Shown piece by piece: positions 31,819-40,829 of a DNA stretch of 64,000 bases. The stretch is taken from assembly GCF_006717045.1 (NCBI RefSeq), contig NZ_VFPH01000003.1:992001-1056000 (forward strand). Reading direction: 5' to 3'. Below the pieces are notes generated by a model that was not told where the DNA came from, did no database searches, and was given only the letters and a program-made list of their open reading frames with translations. Every line of letters starts with the position of its first letter. The stretch's first letter is position 1. Source of the stretch: Pseudonocardia cypriaca. GTDB taxonomy: Bacteria; Actinomycetota; Actinomycetes; Mycobacteriales; Pseudonocardiaceae. The translations under genes and the position numbers were made by a program.

Positions 31819-33120
31819 TCACCACGTGAGAGCGAGCCCCGGATCCGCGAGCAGCGCGCCGACGTCCGCGAGGAAACGGGAGCCCTGCTCGCCGTCGACG
31901 AGCCGGTGGTCGAACGACAACGCCAGCTGGCACACCGTGCGCACCGCCAGCTCGCCGTCCACCACCCATGGCATCGGCTTGATCGCGCCGACCGCCAGGA
32001 TCGCCGCCTCCCCCGGGTTGATGATCGGGGTGCCGGTGTCCACGCCGAACACGCCGACGTTGGTGATGGTGAACGTGCCGCCGACGAGGTTGGCAGGCGG
32101 TGTCTTCCCGGCCCGTGCCGTGCCGGTGAGGTCGGCGAGCGCGCCGGCCAGCTCACGCAGCGAGAGCGTGTCGGCGTTGCGGATCTTCGGCACGATCAGC
32201 CCGCGCGGCGTGGCCGCGGCGATCCCGAGCTGCACGCGGTCGTAGTAGACGATCTCGCCGGCCGCCTCGTCCCACGAGGCGTTGACGTCCGGGGTGCGCT
32301 TCGCGGCGAGGCACACCGCCTTGGCCACGAACGCCAGCGGCGTGAGCTTCACGTCGGCGTACTCGCGGGTGGCCCGCAACCGGTCCCGCAGGGCCATCGT
32401 CTCCGTGACGTCGACGGCCAGGAACTCGGTGACGTGCGGCGCGGTGAACGCGCTGCCCGACACGGCCGCCGCCGTGGCCTTGCGCACGCCGCGGATCGGC
32501 TCGCGGCGCACCCCACCCACGCTCGGGGCCGGAGCACTCGGAGCCGGAGCCGGCGCACTCGGAGCCGGAGCCGGCGCACTCGGAGCCGGCGCGACCGCCG
32601 CCTCGACGTCCGCCCGGGTGATCACACCGCCCTCGCCGCTGCCGCTGACGCTCCGCAGGTCGACCCCGAGGTCCTTGGCGAGCTTGCGCACCGGCGGCTT
32701 CGCGAGGGGGGCGGCCCCGTCGCGCGGCGCCTCGGGCGCGGGCTCCGGCGCTGGTTCCGGAGCCGCGGCCGGGCTCGCCTGGCCACGGCGGGCGCGGCGG
32801 GTCACCGAGCCCTGGCGCGGGCCGTAGCCCACCAGGTTGGGGACGGCCTCCTCGTCGTCGGCCTTCGCCACAGGCGCCCCGCCGCCCGTGTCGATCGCGA
32901 TGATCGGGGTGCCGACCTCGATCGTCTCGCCGGGCCGCGCGAGCAGCTCGGCCACCGTGCCCGCCCACGGGCTGGGCAGCTCGACGGCGGCCTTCGCCGT
33001 CTCGATCTCGCAGATGACCTGGTTGACGGTGACGGTGTCCCCCGGCTCGACCTGCCAGGTGACGATCTCGGCCTCGGTGAGGCCCTCACCGACGTCGGGG
33101 AGGGTGAACTCGCGCAGCAT
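31819..33120 (-). CDS. Dihydrolipoamide acyltransferase (E2) of a 2-oxoacid dehydrogenase
   Basis: A 433-residue protein. The lipoyl domain (1-80) carries the modified lysine in EIETAKAAVE. Next are an Ala/Pro linker, an E1/E3-binding domain (about 140-178, PPVRKLAKDLGVDLRSVSGSG), a second linker with a 27-nt tandem DNA repeat (APAPSAP units), and the catalytic acyltransferase domain ending with the active-site motif SFDHRLVDG. It should transfer the acyl group from E1 to CoA. Third gene of the operon, 5 nt after E1beta. Branched-chain versus pyruvate substrate cannot be fixed from sequence; the short E1alpha/beta type favours branched-chain 2-oxoacids, like M. tuberculosis Rv2495c-Rv2497c. 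Confidence 0.9.
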   Translation of the reverse strand: MLREFTLPDVGEGLTEAEIVTWQVEPGDTVTVNQVICEIETAKAAVELPSPWAGTVAELLARPGETIEVGTPIIAIDTGGGAPVAKADDEEAVPNLVGYGPRQGSVTRRARRGQASPAAAPEPAPEPAPEAPRDGAAPLAKPPVRKLAKDLGVDLRSVSGSGEGGVITRADVEAAVAPAPSAPAPAPSAPAPAPSAPAPSVGGVRREPIRGVRKATAAAVSGSAFTAPHVTEFLAVDVTETMALRDRLRATREYADVKLTPLAFVAKAVCLAAKRTPDVNASWDEAAGEIVYYDRVQLGIAAATPRGLIVPKIRNADTLSLRELAGALADLTGTARAGKTPPANLVGGTFTITNVGVFGVDTGTPIINPGEAAILAVGAIKPMPWVVDGELAVRTVCQLALSFDHRLVDGEQGSRFLADVGALLADPGLALTW

Positions 33121-33125
33121 CGGCG

Positions 33126-34100
33126 TCACCAGGCCAGCGAGCGGTCGACGGCGTCCAGGACGCGGTCGAGGTCGGGGAGGTAGTCCTCCTCGCACTTCGA
33201 CGGCGGGTAGGGCGTGTCGAACCCGGTGACCCGCAGCACGGGCGCCTCGAGGGAGTAGAACGCCGCCTGCTGGACGCGGGCCACGACCTCGGACGTGATC
33301 GAGGACTCCGACGGCGCCTCGGCCACGACGACCAGGTGGCCGGTGCGCCGCACCGACTCCAGCACCGGGTCCAGGTCGAGCGGGGACAGCGTGCGCAGGT
33401 CGATCACCTCGAGCTCGTGGCCGTCGGACTCGGCCGCGCTTGCGGCGGCGAGGCAGGTCTTCAGCATCGGCCCGTAGGTGGCGACGGTGAGCGTGCTGCC
33501 CGGCCGCACCACGCGGGACGCGAAGAGCGGATGCGGCTCGGCGTCCAGGTCGATCTCGCCCTTCTCCCAGTACCGCCGCTTCGGCTCGAAGAAGATCACG
33601 GGGTCGTCGCTCGCGATGGCCTGCTGGATCATCCAGTAGGCGTCGGCCGGGTTCGAGCAGGCCACGACCTTCAGCCCCGCGGCGTGCGCGAAGTACGACT
33701 CGGGCGACTCGCTGTGGTGCTCGACCGCGCCGATGCCCCCGCCGAACGGGATCCGCACGACGACCGGCACCTTGACCTTGCCCTGCGAGCGGTAGTGCAG
33801 CTTGGCCAGCTGGGAGACGATCTGGTCGAAGCCGGGGAAGACGAACCCGTCGAACTGGATCTCGCACACCGGCCGGAACCCGCGGATCGCCAGGCCGACG
33901 GCGGTGCCGATGATGCCCGACTCGGCGAGCGGGGTGTCGAGAACGCGCTGCTCGCCGAAGTCCTTCTGCAGCCCGTCTGTGACCCGGTAGACGCCGCCGA
34001 GCTTGCCGACGTCCTCGCCCATCACGATGACCTTCGGGTCGCGCTCCATCGCCGCCCGCAGGCCGTTGTTCAGCGCCTTGGCCAGGGTCGTCTGCGCCAT
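33126..34100 (-). CDS. 2-oxoacid dehydrogenase E1 component, beta subunit
   Basis: A 324-residue subunit in the transketolase-like fold. It has the pyrimidine-binding domain (VIVMGEDVGKLGGVYRVT), the TPLAESGIIGTAVGLA segment and a C-terminal transketolase domain. With E1alpha it forms the thiamine-diphosphate enzyme that decarboxylates the 2-oxoacid and acylates the E2 lipoyl group. It begins one nucleotide after the E1alpha stop codon and ends 5 nt before E2, so the three genes are one tightly coupled operon. No E3 gene is present in the window, so lipoamide dehydrogenase must come from elsewhere. Confidence 0.92.
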   Translation of the reverse strand: MAQTTLAKALNNGLRAAMERDPKVIVMGEDVGKLGGVYRVTDGLQKDFGEQRVLDTPLAESGIIGTAVGLAIRGFRPVCEIQFDGFVFPGFDQIVSQLAKLHYRSQGKVKVPVVVRIPFGGGIGAVEHHSESPESYFAHAAGLKVVACSNPADAYWMIQQAIASDDPVIFFEPKRRYWEKGEIDLDAEPHPLFASRVVRPGSTLTVATYGPMLKTCLAAASAAESDGHELEVIDLRTLSPLDLDPVLESVRRTGHLVVVAEAPSESSITSEVVARVQQAAFYSLEAPVLRVTGFDTPYPPSKCEEDYLPDLDRVLDAVDRSLAW

Positions 34101-34101
34101 C

Positions 34102-35292
34102 TCAGACCCCCTCGAACGACGCGTGGTAGTCGAGGAACTCGGCGCGCTGCGCCTCGATCAGGGGCGAGGGTTCCGCGTACACCTGGGAGAACATCCGGTC
34201 CGGGGCCGGCTGCGGCATGTTCACGCAGAACTCGCGGAACCGGGCGGCCAGCTCGTCGGACTCGGCCTGCACCCCGTCGAAGAACTCCTGGCCGACGCCG
34301 TGCTCGCGCACCAGGTTGACCCGCACGCGTTCGATCGGGTCCTTGAGCTTCCACAGCTCCAGCTCGTCGGCGAGGCGGTAGCGCGACGGGTCGTCCGAGG
34401 TGGTGTGGGCGTCCATCCGGTAGGTGAACGCCTCGATCAGCACCGGGCCGTTGCCGGACCGGCACTCCTCGAGCGCCCAGCGCGTGACGGCGAGGCAGGC
34501 GAGCACGTCGTTGCCGTCGACCCGGATGCCGGGGAACCCGTAGCCGGTGGCGCGCTTGTAGAGCGGCACCCGGCTCTGCCGCTCCGTCGGCTCGGAGATG
34601 GCCCACTGGTTGTTCTGGCAGTAGAAGACGACGGGCGCGTCGTAGACCGCGGCCCACACGAAGCCCTCGTGCACGTCACCCTGGCTGGTGGCACCGTCGC
34701 CGAAGAAGCAGATCGTGGCCTCGCTGTCGGGGCCGTCGCCGACCTTGCCCTCGAACTTCTGGCCCATCGCGTACCCGGCGGCGTTCAGCACCTGGTTGCC
34801 GATGACGATCGTGTAGAGGTGGAAGCGGGTGGCCTTCGGGTCCCAGCTGCCGTGGTCGGTGCCGCGGAAGATCCCGAGCAGGTCCGTGGGGTCGATTCCC
34901 CTCGTCCACGCCACCCCGTGCTCCCGGTACGACGGGAACGCCATGTCCTGGGGCGCCATGGCGCGTCCCGCCCCGATCTGCGCGGCCTCCTGGCCGAGCA
35001 GCGGCACCCAGATGCCGAGCTGGCCCTGGCGCTGCAGCGCGTTGCCCTCGCGGTCGAACCGGCGCACCAGCACCAGGTCCCGGTAGAGGCTGCGCAGGGC
35101 GTCGACGTCGACGTCGGTGGCGTACTTGTCGAAGCGGGGGTCGGCCACCCGCTCGCCCTCCGGCGTGAGGAGCTGGACGAGCTCCGGGTCGCCCTCGTCG
35201 GTGGCCTTCAGGCCGGCGACCACGTGCTCACGGCTGGGCCGCGAGTCCTGGCTGCCCGCTGTGGGTGGGGTCCAGTCCTGCGGAACGGACAC
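34102..35292 (-). CDS. pdhA: 2-oxoacid dehydrogenase E1 component, alpha subunit
   Basis: A 396-residue subunit. GTG 35292 has GAGGAGG 5 nt upstream; the longer open frame lacks an SD. The thiamine-diphosphate motif runs GDGATSQGDVHEG to QNNQWAIS. The sequence resembles the group usually annotated as PdhA, which in mycobacteria was reassigned to branched-chain 2-oxoacid dehydrogenase (BkdA). The pdhA symbol is therefore used with that caution. It is the first gene of the E1alpha-E1beta-E2 operon. The 255-nt upstream region is GC-rich, with no operator I can name. Confidence 0.9.
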   Translation of the reverse strand: MSVPQDWTPPTAGSQDSRPSREHVVAGLKATDEGDPELVQLLTPEGERVADPRFDKYATDVDVDALRSLYRDLVLVRRFDREGNALQRQGQLGIWVPLLGQEAAQIGAGRAMAPQDMAFPSYREHGVAWTRGIDPTDLLGIFRGTDHGSWDPKATRFHLYTIVIGNQVLNAAGYAMGQKFEGKVGDGPDSEATICFFGDGATSQGDVHEGFVWAAVYDAPVVFYCQNNQWAISEPTERQSRVPLYKRATGYGFPGIRVDGNDVLACLAVTRWALEECRSGNGPVLIEAFTYRMDAHTTSDDPSRYRLADELELWKLKDPIERVRVNLVREHGVGQEFFDGVQAESDELAARFREFCVNMPQPAPDRMFSQVYAEPSPLIEAQRAEFLDYHASFEGV

Positions 35293-35494
35293 GGTGCCTC
35301 CTCGTGCTCGTCGACCTGCTCCCGTTCGTGGCAGGACGCAGGGCGTGGCGCGTCCGGTCGAGGACGGCCCGATGCGGGTCCGCGACCGGCTCAGGGCGCA
35401 ATCCTGACACGGCGCACACCCGCAGGGGAGATGGCCCGCGGGCCCGGGTGGGGCGCGTCGAGGGGCCCGCCCGACCGGGCGGCCGTCGAACCGA

Positions 35495-35530
35495 GAACGG
35501 CACGTCCCGGAACACCGGGACGTGCCGTTC
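35495..35530 (-). terminator. Strong terminator hairpin after the antitoxin-like gene
   Basis: Arms 35495-35510 and 35515-35530 form a perfect 16-bp stem (GAACGGCACGTCCCGG) with an AACA loop, 17 nt past the antitoxin-like stop. It insulates the downstream 2-oxoacid dehydrogenase operon. Confidence 0.88.
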
Positions 35531-35547
35531 GACACCGATCGCGAGGC

Positions 35548-35892
35548 CTACCGCTCGGTCGGGCCGGCCTGGCCGGGCTGGGGCTGCTGCGGCGACGGGG
35601 TCGTCGGCGCCGTGTAGTCGGCCGTCTTGCCGAAGCCCGCGTTCTGCTCGTAACCCTGCGTGTAGCCGTTGCCGGTTGCGCCGAAGCCGGGCGTCTGCCG
35701 GATCCCGGCGAGCCCCTTCGCCTTGTCGGCTGCGCCGCGGATCTGGCCCGAGTACTTGCCCTTGGTCTGCTTGTCGACGAACGCGGCGGCCTGGTCGAGG
35801 TACTTGGCCGCCTTGTCGGGGTTGCTCTTCGCGTAGCGGCGCGCTGCCTCGGCCGCGGTGGCCAGCAGTGCGAGGCGTTTGATCAGGGCCAT
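35548..35892 (-). CDS. Rv0909-family antitoxin-like protein
   Basis: A 114-residue protein. ATG 35892 has GGAGG at 5 nt. The first 55 residues match the Rv0909-type pattern (YAKSNPDKAAKYLDQAAAFV, then DKQTKGKYSGQI), which is annotated as a putative toxin-antitoxin antitoxin. The C-terminal half is Gly/Gln/Pro-rich and disordered. No toxin gene (Rv0910-like START-domain protein) is adjacent, so an antitoxin role is doubtful here. It stands alone with its own terminator and is divergent from the amino acid ABC operon. Confidence 0.7.
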   Translation of the reverse strand: MALIKRLALLATAAEAARRYAKSNPDKAAKYLDQAAAFVDKQTKGKYSGQIRGAADKAKGLAGIRQTPGFGATGNGYTQGYEQNAGFGKTADYTAPTTPSPQQPQPGQAGPTER

Positions 35893-36101
35893 CGGGTCCT
35901 CCGTTGGGGTCGTATCACCGCGGACAACGCGCACACGGTGTCTGCCGGTTCCGGGAGTACCCAACCTAGCCCCGCTCCTCACTGGACATTCCAAACGAAT
36001 CACTCTGGGTGATGTCACACAACAGTGACCACCGCCGAGGTGTCCGACAGACGTACGAGTGGCAGCATCCCCGCGTAATCACCGCCTACGAGGAGGTCAT
36101 C

Positions 36102-37025
36102 GTGCCCGCCATCCGCCGTTCGTTCCCGGCCGCGCTCGGCGCAGCCGCGCTCGCCGTACTCCTCGGGGGGTGCGGGGCCGGCGGCGATGGCAGTGGCGGA
36201 GCCGCCCCCGGTGGCGCCGCCGCACCGACCACGGAGCCGGTGCCGGCGGTGACGAAGGACGACGCGCTCGCCGGGATGGTGCCGCAGTCGGTGTCCTCCG
36301 ACGGTGTCCTCAAGTTCGGGGTGGACGCGTCCTACCCGCCCAACGAGTTCACCGACACCGACGGCACCACGATCATCGGCATGGACGTGGACCTCGGCAC
36401 GGCCATCGCGCAGAAGCTCGGCCTCAAGGCGCAGTTCGAGAACACCTCGTTCGACGGGATCATCCCCGGCGTCGACGCCGCGAGCTACGAGATGGCGATG
36501 TCGTCGTTCACGATCAACGACGAGCGTGTCAAGACCGTCGACATGATCAGCTACTTCTCCGCGGGCACGAGCATCGCCGTCGCCGCCGGCAACCCGCAGA
36601 ACGTCAACCCGGACGACCTGTGCGGCCTCGCGATCGGCGTGCAGCGCGGCACGGTGCAGGTGGACGACCTCGTGGCCCGCAACGAGGCCTGCAAGGCGGC
36701 CGGCAAGCCGGAGATCCAGATGTCGGAGCTGCAGCAGCAGACGGACGTGACCCTTGCGCTGACCGCCAACCGGATCGTCGCGATGCTGGCCGACTCCCCG
36801 GTCGTCGCCTACGCGGTCAGCACCACGCAGGGTGCCGTCGAACAGCTCGGCGCCACCTACGACACGGCCCCCTACGGCGTCGTGATCAAGAAGGGGCAGG
36901 CCCAGTACCCGGAGGCCGTGCGGGGCGCGCTGCAGGCGTTGATCGAGGACGGCACCTACGAGGCGATCCTCGAGAAGTGGAACGTGTCCGACGGCGCGAT
37001 CACGACGGCTGAGATCCGGAGCTGA
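36102..37025 (+). CDS. Polar amino acid ABC transporter substrate-binding lipoprotein
   Basis: A 307-residue lipoprotein. GTG 36102 follows GAGGAGG at 6 nt, and the signal peptide ends in lipobox LGGC (about 22-25). The mature part is a family-3 solute-binding protein: LKFGVDASYPPNEF, then IIGMDVDLGTAIAQKLG. This family binds polar amino acids or related small charged compounds. First gene of a three-gene importer operon: the stop codon is followed after 1 nt by the permease and then by the ATPase. The exact ligand is unknown. Confidence 0.92.
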   Translation: MPAIRRSFPAALGAAALAVLLGGCGAGGDGSGGAAPGGAAAPTTEPVPAVTKDDALAGMVPQSVSSDGVLKFGVDASYPPNEFTDTDGTTIIGMDVDLGTAIAQKLGLKAQFENTSFDGIIPGVDAASYEMAMSSFTINDERVKTVDMISYFSAGTSIAVAAGNPQNVNPDDLCGLAIGVQRGTVQVDDLVARNEACKAAGKPEIQMSELQQQTDVTLALTANRIVAMLADSPVVAYAVSTTQGAVEQLGATYDTAPYGVVIKKGQAQYPEAVRGALQALIEDGTYEAILEKWNVSDGAITTAEIRS

Positions 37026-37026
37026 C

Positions 37027-37941
37027 GTGACGGAGGTGTCCCCTCCATCCGAGAGGGAGCGGCCCAAGCCGATCGAGGCGGTGCCCGTGCGGCACCCCGG
37101 CCGGTGGGTGGCGGTCGCGGTGCTGGCCGTGCTGGCGGCGATGTTCGTCAACACGGTCCTCACCAACCCGAACTTCCGTTGGCCGATCGTCGGGGAGTAC
37201 CTGTTCGCCCCGCCGGTGCTCAACGGGCTGCGCAACACGCTGATCCTGACACTGCTGGCGATGCTCGTCGGGATCGTGGGCGGCGTGGCGCTCGCGGTCA
37301 TGCGGCTGTCGCCGAACCCGGTCCTGTCCTCGGTCTCGGCTCTCTACATCTGGCTGTTCCGCGGCACCCCGCTGATCGCGCAGCTGCTGTTCTGGAACTT
37401 CCTCGCCGCGCTCTACCCGCGGCTGTCGCTCGGCATCCCGTTCGGACCCGAGTTCGTCTCGTTCGACACCAACCAGCTGATCAACCAGTTCGCCGCGTGC
37501 CTGCTCGGCCTCGGCCTCAACGAGGCCGCCTACATGGCGGAGATCGTGCGCGGCGGGCTGCAGTCGGTCGACCAGGGGCAGAGCGAGGCGGCGGGCGCGC
37601 TCGGGATGTCGCGGGCGCAGACGCTGCGCAGGATCGTCCTGCCGCAGGCGATGCGCGTGATCATCCCGCCCACCGGGAACGAGACGATATCGATGCTCAA
37701 GACCACGTCGCTCGTGGTCGTGATCGGGTACTTCGAGCTGCTCACCTCGGTGCAGCGCATCTACTCAACGAACTTCCAGACGATCCCGCTGCTCATCGTC
37801 GCGGCCGCCTGGTACCTGCTGCTCACCTCGCTCCTTTCGGTCGGGCAGTACTACGTCGAGCGCTACTACGGACGCGGTACCAACCGAGGTCAGACCGGTG
37901 CGCGGCTCTTCCCCCGACGCAACCCGGAGCAGCCGGCATGA
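37027..37941 (+). CDS. Amino acid ABC transporter permease (HisM/GlnP-type)
   Basis: A 304-residue membrane protein. GTG 37027 is 1 nt after the binding-protein stop codon. After a cytosolic start, hydrophobic helices begin at about residue 30. The HEQRGTPL-like hallmark WLFRGTPLIAQLLFW and the ATPase-docking loop EAAGALGMSRAQTLRRI are typical of polar amino acid permeases. As a single permease gene, it probably works as a homodimer. It overlaps the ATPase gene by 4 nt (ATGA). Confidence 0.92.
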   Translation: MTEVSPPSERERPKPIEAVPVRHPGRWVAVAVLAVLAAMFVNTVLTNPNFRWPIVGEYLFAPPVLNGLRNTLILTLLAMLVGIVGGVALAVMRLSPNPVLSSVSALYIWLFRGTPLIAQLLFWNFLAALYPRLSLGIPFGPEFVSFDTNQLINQFAACLLGLGLNEAAYMAEIVRGGLQSVDQGQSEAAGALGMSRAQTLRRIVLPQAMRVIIPPTGNETISMLKTTSLVVVIGYFELLTSVQRIYSTNFQTIPLLIVAAAWYLLLTSLLSVGQYYVERYYGRGTNRGQTGARLFPRRNPEQPA

Positions 37942-38702
37942 GCCCCCCGATGGTCGAGGCCGTCGACGTCCACAAGAGCTTCGGGCGGGTCGAGGTCCTG
38001 CGCGGCATCGACCTCACGGTCCAGCCCGGTGAGGTGGCCTGCATCATCGGGCCGTCCGGCTCCGGCAAGTCCACGTTCCTGCGCTGCATCAACCACCTCG
38101 AGCGCATCGACGCGGGGCAGATGCGGGTGAACGGAGACCTCATCGGCTACCGGGAGTCCGGCGGCAAGCTCTACGAGCTGCGCGAGTCCGAGGTCGCCCG
38201 GCAGCGCCGCGAGATCGGCATGGTGTTCCAGCGCTTCAACCTCTTCCCGCACATGACGGCGGCCGAGAACGTCATGGAGGCGCCGCGCACCGTTCGCCGG
38301 GATCCCCGGCAGGCCGCCCGCAAGCGCGCCGTGGAGCTGCTCGACCGGGTCGGCCTCATCGACAAGTGCGACACGTACCCCGGGCAGCTCTCCGGTGGTC
38401 AGCAGCAGCGGGTGGCGATCGCGCGGGCGCTGGCGATGGAACCCCGGCTGATGCTGTTCGACGAGCCCACCTCGGCGCTCGACCCCGAGCTCGTCGGGGA
38501 GGTCCTCGACGTCATGCGCGGCCTCGCCCGCGACGGCATGACGATGGTGGTCGTCACGCACGAGATGGGCTTCGCCCGCGAGGTCGGCGACTCCCTCGTG
38601 TTCATGGACGAGGGCCGGGTGGTGGAGGCGGGCGACCCGCGCGAGGTGCTGACCAACCCGCAGCAGGAGCGCACGAAGCTGTTCCTGTCGAAGGTGCTCT
38701 GA
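37938..38702 (+). CDS. Amino acid ABC transporter ATP-binding protein (GlnQ-type)
   Basis: A 254-residue ATPase. ATG 37938 overlaps the permease stop. Walker A GPSGSGKST, Q-loop, signature LSGGQQQR and Walker B LMLFDEPTSALDPE are intact, with the H-loop in VVVTHEMGFARE. It has the polar-amino-acid (PAAT) type length and a small insertion (GYRESGGKLYELRESEV) common in actinobacterial members. It powers the importer of the two preceding genes. The operon ends here, 16 nt before the convergent XRE gene. Confidence 0.94.
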   Translation: MSPPMVEAVDVHKSFGRVEVLRGIDLTVQPGEVACIIGPSGSGKSTFLRCINHLERIDAGQMRVNGDLIGYRESGGKLYELRESEVARQRREIGMVFQRFNLFPHMTAAENVMEAPRTVRRDPRQAARKRAVELLDRVGLIDKCDTYPGQLSGGQQQRVAIARALAMEPRLMLFDEPTSALDPELVGEVLDVMRGLARDGMTMVVVTHEMGFAREVGDSLVFMDEGRVVEAGDPREVLTNPQQERTKLFLSKVL

Positions 38703-38718
38703 CCACTGGCGGGCGCGG

Positions 38719-39576
38719 TCAGCGGGCGCGCGCGGTCTCCGCGGCCCACGTCGCCAGCAGCCGCAGCGCCGCGGCCGACGGCGACCCCGCCTCCACGGTG
38801 TGGGCGATCAGCGCCTGATCGGGGTCGTCCGGGAGCCGGAGGGTCTCGAACCCCAGGTCGAGCTCGCCGACCACCGGGTGCCGGTAGACGTAGCGGCCGT
38901 GGGTCTTGTCCTTCAGCCGGTGCTCGACCCACAGCTCCCGGAAGTCGGCGCTGGCCGCGGACAGCTCGTCGACCAGTGCCGCCATGGCCGGATCGCCCGG
39001 GTGCCGCCCGGCGTCCAGGCGCAGGTAGGCCACCACGTCGCCCGCCTTGCTCCGCCAGTCGGCGTACAGGCTGCGGGTGCCCTCGTCCAGGAAGATCAGC
39101 CGAGCCAGGTTCCGGTGCCGCCGGGGGAGGGCGCCGAAATCGGTGATGAGCGCCGCCGCCAGCGCGTTCCACGCGAGGACGTCGGTGCCCCGGCCCACCA
39201 CGTACGCCGGCACGTCGGCGCTCATCTCCATCAGCCGCCGCAGGCCCGGACGGACCTCCTGCGTCCCGGCCAGGACGCCGTCGGCCTCCTGCTCCGGACG
39301 CGCCAGCCTGCGGAGGTGCGCCCGCTCGACGTCGTCGAGTTGCAGTGCGCGCGCCACGGCGTCCAGGACGGCGTCGGAGAAGTGCAGTGTCCGCCCCTGC
39401 TCGAGCCGCACGTAGTGGTCCACGCTCACCCCGGCGAGCTGCGCCAGCTCCTCCCGGCGCAGGCCGGGAACCCGCCGCCGCCCGCCGAGGTGGCGCAACC
39501 CCAGCTTCTCCGGGTCGAGCCGGGCCCGGCGGGACCGGAGGAACTCACCGAGCTCGGCGCGTCGATCGAGGACCAT
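38719..39576 (-). CDS. XRE-family regulator with MmyB-like ligand-binding domain
   Basis: A 285-residue regulator. It has an N-terminal helix-turn-helix (about 35-90, GLRREELAQLAGVSVDHYVR, then LEQGR) and a C-terminal MmyB-type domain (about 105-285) that in related proteins may bind a small hydrophobic ligand. This class is typically encoded opposite an oxidoreductase that it controls. Here that is the aldo/keto reductase, divergent across 168 nt. It is convergent with the ABC ATPase gene. The ligand is unknown. Confidence 0.88.
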   Translation of the reverse strand: MVLDRRAELGEFLRSRRARLDPEKLGLRHLGGRRRVPGLRREELAQLAGVSVDHYVRLEQGRTLHFSDAVLDAVARALQLDDVERAHLRRLARPEQEADGVLAGTQEVRPGLRRLMEMSADVPAYVVGRGTDVLAWNALAAALITDFGALPRRHRNLARLIFLDEGTRSLYADWRSKAGDVVAYLRLDAGRHPGDPAMAALVDELSAASADFRELWVEHRLKDKTHGRYVYRHPVVGELDLGFETLRLPDDPDQALIAHTVEAGSPSAAALRLLATWAAETARAR

Positions 39577-39744
39577 CCACCGATCATCCCCCGATCCGTT
39601 CGCGCCGTCCTGGTCATGGCGTGCCCAGGCACCGCGCGCCACTGGTTGCCCCCGGCGGCCGCAACCACGCTCGTGGACGTCGCAGCCGACCTCGCACCCC
39701 GTGAGGCCGACCTGCCGCGACGCTCGACGAAGGAGCACCACCAC

Positions 39745-40800
39745 GTGACCACGACGCACCTGCCGGTCCGCCCGCTCGGGGATACCGGCATGCAGATCTC
39801 CACCACCGGGCTGGGGGCGTGGGTGATGGGTGGCGGGGACTGGCAGTACGCCTGGGGACCCCAGGACGACGCCGACTCCGTCGCCACCATCCGCCACGCC
39901 GTCGCATCCGGCGTCAACTGGATCGACACCGCCGCCGCCTACGGCCTCGGCCACTCGGAGTCGGTGGTCGGCAAGGCGATCGCCGACATCCCCGACTCCG
40001 AGCGGCCGCTGATCTTCACCAAGACCGGGCTGGTCTGGGACGACCCGGCCCGGCGCAGCGGCCCGCCGCGCAAGGTCATGACGGCCGCGAGCGTGCGCCG
40101 CGAGCTGGAGGCCTCGCTGCGCCGGCTCGGTGTCGACCACGTCGACCTCTACCAGGTGCACTGGCCCGGCGACGGCAAGCTGCTCGTCTGGGGCGGCGAG
40201 GACCGGTCCGAGCCCGTGGACGCGACGCCGCTGGAGGAGTACTGGCAGACGATGGCCGACCTCCGCGCCGAGGGGAAGGTCCGGGCCATCGGGCTGTCGA
40301 ACCACGGTCCGGCCGAGCTGGACCGCGCCGAGGCGGTGGCGCACGTCGACGCGATCCAGCCGCCGTTCTCCGCACTGGGCCGCCAGGCGGCCGAGGAGAT
40401 CGGGTGGGCCGCCGAGCACGGCGCCGGCGTGATCGTCTACCAGCCGATGCACTCCGGGCTGCTCACCGGCGCGATCGACGCGGCCAGGGTCGCCGGCCTG
40501 CCGGACAACGACTGGCGGCGCTCGCACCCCGACTTCACCGCCGACCTCGAACGGAACCTGCAGGTCACCGCGGCGCTCCAGGCCGTGGCGGCTCGGCACG
40601 GCACGACCGTGCCCGCCGTTGCGGTGGCGTGGGCGCTCGCGTGGCCGGGCGTCACCGGCGCGATCGTCGGGGCGCGGCGACCGGCGCAGGTCGACGGCTG
40701 GACGCCCGGTGCCCGCCTCACCCTCGACCCCGCCGACCTCGACGCGATCGCCGAGGCGATCACCCGCGCCGGCGCCGGCACCGGCCCCGTGCGTCCCTGA
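39745..40800 (+). CDS. Aldo/keto reductase
   Basis: A 351-residue TIM-barrel oxidoreductase. GTG 39745 has AAGGAG at 9 nt. The tetrad is visible: D and Y in NWIDTAAAYGLGHSE, K in IFTKTGL and H in LYQVHWPG. The NADPH-binding end (GAIVGARRPAQVDGW) is also present. It should reduce an aldehyde or ketone, or oxidise the alcohol, with NADP(H); the substrate is not known. Divergent from the XRE/MmyB regulator and followed 29 nt later by the small monooxygenase gene, which suggests a two-gene detoxification or stress unit. Confidence 0.9.
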   Translation: MTTTHLPVRPLGDTGMQISTTGLGAWVMGGGDWQYAWGPQDDADSVATIRHAVASGVNWIDTAAAYGLGHSESVVGKAIADIPDSERPLIFTKTGLVWDDPARRSGPPRKVMTAASVRRELEASLRRLGVDHVDLYQVHWPGDGKLLVWGGEDRSEPVDATPLEEYWQTMADLRAEGKVRAIGLSNHGPAELDRAEAVAHVDAIQPPFSALGRQAAEEIGWAAEHGAGVIVYQPMHSGLLTGAIDAARVAGLPDNDWRRSHPDFTADLERNLQVTAALQAVAARHGTTVPAVAVAWALAWPGVTGAIVGARRPAQVDGWTPGARLTLDPADLDAIAEAITRAGAGTGPVRP

Positions 40801-40829
40801 ACCCGAACTCGAACCGGAGAGGAGCTCCC

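Noticed and set aside
32520..32600. 27-nt direct repeats
   Set aside because: They encode the Ala/Pro linker of the E2 protein and are explained by linker length variation.
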